Assembly: GCA_903840825.1 (NCBI GenBank)
Contig: CAIMHL010000255.1
Location: forward strand, 1-16,808
Reading direction: 5' to 3'
DNA length: 16,808 nt
Source: an uncultured beta proteobacterium
GTDB taxonomy: Bacteria; Pseudomonadota; Gammaproteobacteria; Burkholderiales; Burkholderiaceae_C
Below, piece after piece: positions 11,794 to 16,808 of the stretch; positions within the stretch are counted from its first letter, which is position 1, and each line of letters starts with the position of its first letter. A program made the translations under genes and the position numbers. Below the pieces are notes generated by a model. It was not told the DNA's origin and made no database searches. It saw only the letters and a program-made list of their open reading frames with translations.

Positions 11794-12203
11794 AGGTTTG
11801 TCTCCATCTGCAACGCCAAGCGCACCGCCCGCTTGGGCACTTGACGCGCCCAGTTTGAGTCCAGCATCTCTTTGGCGGCGATACCCCAATGCTGGGCCTC
11901 GACTGCTGCCAGCATCTGCTTAAATTTAAGCAGACCGGCCACGCCCATGTTAAAGGCCATGTTAATCAACACGCCTTGGCGGGCCGACGACAGTTCAGCG
12001 AAGAACGGCAGCGCATCCTTCAACGCCTCACGGCGGCTGATGATGTCGTTGTTGAGCAGGTAGGCAACTTCATCAGGGCGCAACCCGCCGCTTTTGCGGG
12101 CGTCAATCATCCTGCCAACACCGATAGTCCAATATCCTAGATGATCCTGGTAGCAGGTGGGCGACTCGCCCTCATCACGCCGGAGTTGGTCTACGATGTT
12201 CAT
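11784..12203 (-). CDS. Endolysin, T4-type lysozyme (GH24, 139 aa)
   Basis: The catalytic triad of T4 lysozyme is found at identical residue numbers: E11 (in RRDEGE), D20 (in CYQDHLG) and T26 (in YWTIGVGR). Downstream helices (AFNMGVAGLLKF, then NWARQVPKRA) fit the fold, and 139 residues is close to related phage enzymes. It cleaves the peptidoglycan glycan strand. There is no signal peptide or SAR helix, so export should depend on the adjacent holin. The start overlaps the upstream stop as ATGA (12203-12200). Confidence 0.93.
   Translation of the reverse strand: MNIVDQLRRDEGESPTCYQDHLGYWTIGVGRMIDARKSGGLRPDEVAYLLNNDIISRREALKDALPFFAELSSARQGVLINMAFNMGVAGLLKFKQMLAAVEAQHWGIAAKEMLDSNWARQVPKRAVRLALQMETNLWQ
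11802..11805 (-). promoter_or_regulatory. Ribosome binding site supporting the holin GTG start
   Basis: GGAG on the minus strand, eight bases before the GTG at 11793 and inside the end of the lysozyme gene. Confidence 0.5.
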
Positions 12204-12433
12204 TTGTCAGCTTTGTTGTCCAGTCGGTCAAACAATTTTGTCAGCATTTCCTTGATCTCGCGGATGTCGTCCTTGTAGTCGTCGCGCGCAACGTAAGTGC
12301 GCGGCAGTTCTTCGCGCAACTTGGCAAGATCAGACTTCATCTCTTTGACCGCCGCCCAGAGTTCTCGGGCAAACCACCCCAGCACACTCGCCGCTGCGCC
12401 GAAGGCGAGGTTGATAAGGTCTTGTGAGTTCAT
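12200..12433 (-). CDS. Membrane-anchored coiled-coil lysis-cassette protein (77 aa)
   Basis: An N-terminal hydrophobic helix (LINLAFGAAASVLGWFAREL) is followed by a charged, heptad-like region (EMKSDLAKLREELPRTYVAR, continuing to the end). This single-anchor plus coiled-coil form is seen in XhlA-like lysis proteins and in i-spanins such as Rz. Its place directly before lysozyme supports a lysis role, but which type cannot be decided. ATGA overlaps join it to both the upstream ejection-protein gene and the lysozyme. Confidence 0.75.
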   Translation of the reverse strand: MNSQDLINLAFGAAASVLGWFARELWAAVKEMKSDLAKLREELPRTYVARDDYKDDIREIKEMLTKLFDRLDNKADK

Positions 12434-14520
12434 GGGGCAAGCGCGTTTTGGTTTTCTGACGCCAGCGCATTGACGCCGATTGCGGTTGCACCGCGCGTAA
12501 CGGCTTTGCCGCCCTCACTCCATTGTGCTGGATTTGACAGCAATTGCAACACGCGGTTACGTTCCGCAGCAGGCAGTGACTCAAGCAAATTAACCGCAGC
12601 TTCCGGCGTTTTAAGTCCTTCAGTAAGCGTCGACATTGTTTTCTGACCGATCTTGTTTTCCAAGATGTTCAACGCTTTATTGGTCGTTGCAGTTACCGCG
12701 CTCAAATAAGACGGCAACCTAAATTTGTTCATGTTTTGAAGCAACAGTTCTTTGAGCGCCGTCTGACCTGAGCTAACTTGACCTTTAATTGCCAGTTCGG
12801 TTAACCGTTTTTGTGCTTGATCGCGCAGTACCGACATTGTGCTGTCGCTAAGTTCATTGGCGATGTTGTAGTTACCGGGGCCAAGGAACTTTTCAACAAC
12901 ATCTGGCGACTCGTTTTGCACCAACTTAACAAAAGCGTCTTTGTCCGTTTTCCACAGCCGCGCGGCTTCACCAGTCAATTTTCTTTCGGAAATTTGCTGC
13001 ATCCCCTTGGTGTAATCAGCCAAGTATTGCCTGTACCCCGTGCCCCCCGCAGACTCAATAGCGTCTATTAGTGTGGGCTTAAGTTTTCCCATAACTTCAG
13101 ATGCAAGATTGCGCTGCGTTGTAGCGTCTACGCCTGGGCGCAGTTGTTGAATTGTGGCGTTGATTGAGTTTTTGCGAATAGCGTCAAGTGCTTTTGCGTC
13201 AATAACGCCGCCATTGCCTGTCCATTTGGCAATGTCGTCAGCTACATTTTTAACCGCGCCAGACAACAAATCATTGCCTGCAAATTCCGGGTTGTTTGCA
13301 ATAGCGCGAATACTACCGACTACTTGATCGCCTTTGAGCGGTTTGATGCCGACAGAACGAAGCGCGTCGGCAGCACCTTGTGCGAACCGCGAACCTTGCC
13401 CTAAGTCAAGCGAAGCATCGGCGGCTTTAGACGCCCATTCATCGGCTTGTTTTGCTAGATCAGCAGAATAGGTGTATCGCCCTGGCACAAGCGGCATCCC
13501 GATTCGTTCGCCACTTGCGGAACGTACAGGTGTTGTTGCTGCGGCGGCTTCGGCTTGCGCGCCTAATCGGGTCAGTTTTCTGACATCTTCAACTTTACCC
13601 GTTGCTTGCGCCGCAAGACGCTGGGCTTCCGTCTCTTGCCCCGCCACGGCCCTTCCGAGATTTGCGCGGCCTAACGCAGCTTCGCGTACCGGGCCTTGCG
13701 TTACATTTAATGCATTTTTTGCCGCCTCAGTAGTGCCCCGAACTTCAGCCGCTGTAGTGCCGCCCGCAAGTTTTGCTAAAGCATTTTGAGATACATCGCT
13801 TTGCAGTTTTTCAAACGCGGCCAAAAATCTAGGGTCGCGCGCTGTAGCGCGGTCGATCAACGCTTGCCATGTTGGGCTATTGATGTTAGCGGTAGCTTGC
13901 GCCGCGCTGACGCCTTGCGTTGTCTTTAGTGCGTTAAGTGCTTCGGGCAAATCAGGCCCAAGGGCGTTACGGGCAATTTGCGCGGCTTTGTTAAGCGGAA
14001 TTTGACGCAAGTCCATTACCGCGCCAGCACCTTTGGCAATCAACGGCCCCGCCACACGCCCGCCTGCCTCCATCGTAGCGCCTTCAAGCACGTTACGAAC
14101 AGGCTCTGTTACTTGCGCGGCGCCAACGCGGGGCTGTTTCATGCCCATCGCTACGTCAGCGGCTTCCAATGCTTCTTTGGCAATTCCGTAACCTAAGCCA
14201 GAGCCAAAAACACCGCCCGCAGCAGTGCCAACAGGACCAGCGCCAAAAGTGCCTGCAGCACCCCCAACAAGCCCGCCAGTAATGGCGCCGCCAGCTTCTA
14301 CTAGCGGTGCGACATATGGGCGTGCAGCTTGATACACGCGCTGCCCAGTGGTCAACTGGCGCGGCGCAGGAATTTCGTTAGGCGCAAGCCCTACCTTGGC
14401 GTTGAATTCTGCACGCGGTATATCCGCGTAGAACTTGCTGTGCAGCGCGTCGGCCAACGCTGCGTCGGACATATCCGCGTACTGCGGGTACTTAGCACGA
14501 ACTTCAGCAATAGTTGCCAT
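12430..14520 (-). CDS. Internal virion / DNA-ejection protein (696 aa)
   Basis: The first 43 residues (IAEVRAKYPQYADMSDAALA and onward) form a motif seen in many phage internal virion proteins. Residues about 74-115 are a Gly/Ala-rich hydrophobic stretch (GGLVGGAAGTFGAG and similar) that could insert into a membrane. The rest is long, Ala-rich and largely helical, without enzyme motifs. I infer a protein packaged in the virion and ejected with DNA, functionally like P22 gp16/gp20 or T7 gp15/gp16. Its DNA is less GC-rich than the replication genes (about 50% on a sample line). The start overlaps the upstream stop by one base (TAATG). Confidence 0.75.
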   Translation of the reverse strand: MATIAEVRAKYPQYADMSDAALADALHSKFYADIPRAEFNAKVGLAPNEIPAPRQLTTGQRVYQAARPYVAPLVEAGGAITGGLVGGAAGTFGAGPVGTAAGGVFGSGLGYGIAKEALEAADVAMGMKQPRVGAAQVTEPVRNVLEGATMEAGGRVAGPLIAKGAGAVMDLRQIPLNKAAQIARNALGPDLPEALNALKTTQGVSAAQATANINSPTWQALIDRATARDPRFLAAFEKLQSDVSQNALAKLAGGTTAAEVRGTTEAAKNALNVTQGPVREAALGRANLGRAVAGQETEAQRLAAQATGKVEDVRKLTRLGAQAEAAAATTPVRSASGERIGMPLVPGRYTYSADLAKQADEWASKAADASLDLGQGSRFAQGAADALRSVGIKPLKGDQVVGSIRAIANNPEFAGNDLLSGAVKNVADDIAKWTGNGGVIDAKALDAIRKNSINATIQQLRPGVDATTQRNLASEVMGKLKPTLIDAIESAGGTGYRQYLADYTKGMQQISERKLTGEAARLWKTDKDAFVKLVQNESPDVVEKFLGPGNYNIANELSDSTMSVLRDQAQKRLTELAIKGQVSSGQTALKELLLQNMNKFRLPSYLSAVTATTNKALNILENKIGQKTMSTLTEGLKTPEAAVNLLESLPAAERNRVLQLLSNPAQWSEGGKAVTRGATAIGVNALASENQNALAP

Positions 14521-15785
14521 TATCGAAGTCCCAAAGGATCAGGCGCGGCGGGTACGCCTGCTCTAGCCGCGCGAGCTTGCGCAGTCGCAATTCCTGTGCG
14601 GATAATTTTTTGCAAATCGCGCGCCGCAGTCATAAATTCTTTTTCGTCAGTCGAAATAGACATTCGGTTAATGGCATCAGTGGCTTTTGTACCTTCTCTT
14701 TCAGTGATAGCACCGCCGCCTTTAAGTGCTTCAAACGCTTCAAGAAATGATGCGCCTTTAATCTGGTCAAACCGCGACATAAAGCTGGCTTCATCAGTGC
14801 CAGGAACAAACCGTGAGCCGGGGAGATAAGTAGCGCCAACAGCGCCTTGAAATCCAACGTGCGGTGCTGTACCGGGCTGAGTAATTTTGTTGCTTTTGTC
14901 CCGCACTTCCGGCTTACCGACTAGTTCGTCAATAAGCCGCAACCCTTCTTCAGCGCGGGCGACAATTTTAGGCAATGTTTGTTGCGCGGCCACATCGCCC
15001 TTAGCAATAGCTTCACCAACCGCTTTTGCGCCAGCCATGCGTTGTTGGAAATCTGGATCGGCGGCTTGGCGTTGGCTTTCTTCGGCTACCGCAACACGAC
15101 GACCTTCAAGCCCTATACGCAACCCTTCGTTTCTAATGCGATCGGCTTCACCGGGGGCCATCCCTATGCGGGCTTCTGTGCCCTGCACGATGCGGGCCGC
15201 GCCGGGGCCGTATTTAGGCATTGCAACCACACGAGTAGTGGGGCCAAGGTTCTGGGATACAAAATGTTGTTCCAACGCTTTGTCAGCCTCTAACATCAAG
15301 TTTCTAACCGTATCTGGTGAATACTGCTCAGGTATGACGCCCGCAAGATTGGGCAGGTTTTGCAAAGTGTAGCTGCGCCAATTTGCGTACATTTCGGGAG
15401 AAGCTACTGAAGGTAGCAAATCACGCGCTTGTTTCATGCGAGCAGCTGCAATATCAACTTCACTTTTTGCTATCTTGCCGCGTGTCTCTTGCTGCTCAAG
15501 CGCCGCTTTTTCTTGCGCGCTCAACGCCGTGCCGTATGCCAAACCAGCCTTGCCGTACCGCATCAACCCAGCGCGGGTTTCTGGTTTAGCCAAATCTGAC
15601 TGAGCAAGATAGTTGCGCAGACCTTCTTCTTCAGTCCGCGCTCGGTCGTACTCTTGCATCTGCATCTGCGCCAGCTGGTTCTGTTGCTGCGCGTTTTGGA
15701 TAGCTGCAAACTTGCTGTACTGCGCCAACGGGTCTTGCAGTTCAACGCCTCTAAAAGCCAGCGAGATGTTGGGGTTAATTGCCAT
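14520..15785 (-). CDS. Internal virion / DNA-ejection protein (421 aa)
   Basis: The N-terminal third is Gln/Ala/Glu-rich and helical (for example AAIQNAQQQNQLAQMQMQEY), probably coiled coil. The C-terminal part holds a recognisable phage block, PGTDEASFMSRFDQIKGASF followed by LEAFEALKGGGAITEREG. It has been my impression that this block recurs in podovirus internal proteins. There is no enzyme motif or membrane segment. Placed between two other ejection-type proteins, it most likely forms part of the same ejected complex. The upstream gap of 38 nt is the largest in the late segment, and its ribosome site is weak. Confidence 0.72.
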   Translation of the reverse strand: MAINPNISLAFRGVELQDPLAQYSKFAAIQNAQQQNQLAQMQMQEYDRARTEEEGLRNYLAQSDLAKPETRAGLMRYGKAGLAYGTALSAQEKAALEQQETRGKIAKSEVDIAAARMKQARDLLPSVASPEMYANWRSYTLQNLPNLAGVIPEQYSPDTVRNLMLEADKALEQHFVSQNLGPTTRVVAMPKYGPGAARIVQGTEARIGMAPGEADRIRNEGLRIGLEGRRVAVAEESQRQAADPDFQQRMAGAKAVGEAIAKGDVAAQQTLPKIVARAEEGLRLIDELVGKPEVRDKSNKITQPGTAPHVGFQGAVGATYLPGSRFVPGTDEASFMSRFDQIKGASFLEAFEALKGGGAITEREGTKATDAINRMSISTDEKEFMTAARDLQKIIRTGIATAQARAARAGVPAAPDPLGLR

Positions 15786-15823
15786 GTTATTTGCTGCCTA
15801 AGTTTGAACCAATATCCTGACGC

Positions 15824-16657
15824 TTAAGTGCCTACTGCGCGTGAATAATCTGGCAATTTGTTCATGTACTGTTGGTTCTGATAGAAGTTTAGCCCGGTTC
15901 CCAGAGCGCCAGCCAAGGCGTTCGCTTGGCCGAGGTAGCCTGACGCCCGCGCCGCAGCGCCGCTGGTCAGCGCCTCGCCTGCACCCGTTGCGTAATTCTG
16001 GCCTGCTTGACCCAATTGTTGCGCCGTGGTTTGACCCATACCCGCCATTGATTGCAGCGGATTCAACTGGGCTGCACGGTTGGTTTGGTATCGGTTGTAA
16101 GCATTGGTGTATTCTTGCGAACCCATCTCTTGCCCGTACCGTTGCGCAGCTGCCAACGCCCCACCGGAGATCAGACCGCCACGCGCTGCTGCCTGACGGT
16201 CAAGTGCCTTCTGGCCTTCTGCCAAACGGAACGCATAGCCTGGGTCGGCTTGAAAGTCCGACATCCCAAAGTCTCTAGCGTATTTTCCAAAGTCTGCGCC
16301 TCGCCGTGCGGCTACAGGCGCTTGAGTCATGGGTTGAGCAGCGCCGCCTTGCGGAATAAGATTTGGAAACAACCCCCGCGTCAAACCAAAATTAGCATTT
16401 TGGTTAGATTGAGGCGTAAGTGTCTGACTCGCCGTAGGTTCAAGCCCAAGCAATTCGTTCAGCCGATTGACCGCCCCAACGCCAGATTGCAAAAACGGCA
16501 TCTGGTCTTGGCGCGTCTGCTCAAACTGTTGTTGTTGCAGTTGCGCAGATTGTTCTGCCGCTTTTGCTTGTGTTTTGGCCGCGCTTTTTGCGGCGCTGCC
16601 GCCGATAATGGCGCTACCTGCAATGGCACCAGCCGTTGCGGATATTGGATCAGGCAT
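15824..16657 (-). CDS. DNA-ejection (injection) protein, P22 gp7-like context (277 aa)
   Basis: The N-terminus is a small hydrophobic Ala/Gly/Ile segment (ATAGAIAGSAIIGGSAA) suited to membrane insertion, followed by a Gln-rich helix (QLQQQQFEQTRQDQMPFLQS). The middle carries DPGYAFRLAEGQKALDRQAA, then GGLISGGALAAAQRYGQEMG, a block common in phage proteins annotated as DNA transfer or internal virion proteins. The C-terminus is Gly/Ala/Gln-rich. The ATG at 16657 has AAGGAG seven bases upstream. It overlaps the preceding partial gene by 8 nt. Confidence 0.8.
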   Translation of the reverse strand: MPDPISATAGAIAGSAIIGGSAAKSAAKTQAKAAEQSAQLQQQQFEQTRQDQMPFLQSGVGAVNRLNELLGLEPTASQTLTPQSNQNANFGLTRGLFPNLIPQGGAAQPMTQAPVAARRGADFGKYARDFGMSDFQADPGYAFRLAEGQKALDRQAAARGGLISGGALAAAQRYGQEMGSQEYTNAYNRYQTNRAAQLNPLQSMAGMGQTTAQQLGQAGQNYATGAGEALTSGAAARASGYLGQANALAGALGTGLNFYQNQQYMNKLPDYSRAVGT

Positions 16658-16808
16658 TAGGAAACTCCTTTAAATAGTCGGCAAACACTTCGCCATACAT
16701 TGCCATAATGTATGGCGCGGCGTTAGCGGCCTTTTCAACGCCATGACACAACAGCACTACTAACAAAATTACATCGTAGTACGCAGCACGCCAAACAAAA
16801 GACTTAGC
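16650..16808 (-). CDS. Partial membrane-associated protein at window edge (C-terminal 52 aa)
   Basis: The frame is open from the window end to a TGA at 16652-16650, giving the last 52 residues; the N-terminus is outside the window. It contains a hydrophobic stretch (YYDVILLVVLLCHG) followed by an amphipathic tail ending KEFPNA. It overlaps the next gene by 8 nt and supplies that gene's ribosome site. Too little is visible to name it; a small late-operon protein is likely. The hairpin at 16691-16717 lies within it. Confidence 0.6.
   Translation of the reverse strand, partial: AKSFVWRAAYYDVILLVVLLCHGVEKAANAAPYIMAMYGEVFADYLKEFPNA
16691..16717. repeat. Perfect 10-bp inverted repeat inside the partial gene
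   Basis: CGCCATACAT (16691-16700) and ATGTATGGCG (16708-16717) are exact reverse complements with a 7-nt loop. It lies about 35 nt upstream of the first ejection gene on that strand. No T-run follows in either direction, so it is not a standard terminator. It may affect mRNA processing or stability. Confidence 0.7.

Noticed and set aside
11794..11889. Longer holin starting at 11889
   Set aside because: The extra residues overlap the lysozyme gene and do not fit the holin family; GTG 11793 has a ribosome site.
1..16808. tRNA genes or an attachment site
   Set aside because: No cloverleaf-like sequence or integrase was recognised by eye, although a covariance search could not be run.

Overview
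This window looks like part of a tailed-phage genome, most likely a podovirus-like phage of a Gram-negative bacterium. The evidence is a phage-type replication set (family A DNA polymerase, primase-helicase, Cas4-like nuclease, VRR-NUC nuclease, SNF2 helicase), a lysis cassette, and three large proteins resembling podovirus DNA-ejection (internal virion) proteins. There is no rRNA, recognisable tRNA, integrase or host metabolic gene. Base composition is GC-rich with good Shine-Dalgarno sites, which fits a proteobacterial host, but the host cannot be fixed from the sequence. Capsid, portal, terminase and tail genes are not in the window.

Layout. (1) Positions 1-204 are a G-rich tandem repeat, followed by a short region with a possible promoter. 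(2) About 321-1914 (+) is a run of small, mostly unrecognised genes joined by 4-nt ATGA overlaps. It ends in a rho-independent terminator at 1917-1941 that lies inside the 3' end of the opposing primase gene. (3) 1924-7896 (-) is the replication operon. In transcription order it holds a 54-aa protein, a Cas4/RecB-like nuclease (DUF2800 type), a possible ssDNA-binding protein, DNA polymerase A, and an AEP-type primase fused to a DUF5906-type helicase. (4) 7897-7965 is a divergent control region. It has a good leftward promoter, a 7-bp inverted repeat, and a T TTT TTA slippery heptamer at the start of the rightward VRR-NUC gene. (5) 7966-11585 (+) holds VRR-NUC, a short C5-methyltransferase-like protein, the SNF2 helicase, and a string of very small genes (DUF3310, two membrane peptides, a zinc ribbon and others). 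(6) 11419-16808 (-) is the late segment: a partial membrane protein at the window edge, three ejection-type proteins, a membrane-anchored coiled-coil protein, a T4-type lysozyme and a 3TM-type holin.

How the genes fit together. The leftward operon supplies polymerase, primase, helicase and an exonuclease. The rightward operon starts from the same control region and adds a junction- or flap-type nuclease and a translocase, so the two together look like a replication-recombination module. The late leftward genes provide the proteins injected with the DNA and the proteins for host lysis.

Several real-looking genes are under 60 codons or use non-ATG starts and are easily missed: 917-1012, 7732-7896, 10577-10720, 10904-11029, 11204-11332 and the partial gene at 16650-16808. 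Function calls rest on motifs read by eye; no database search was possible.
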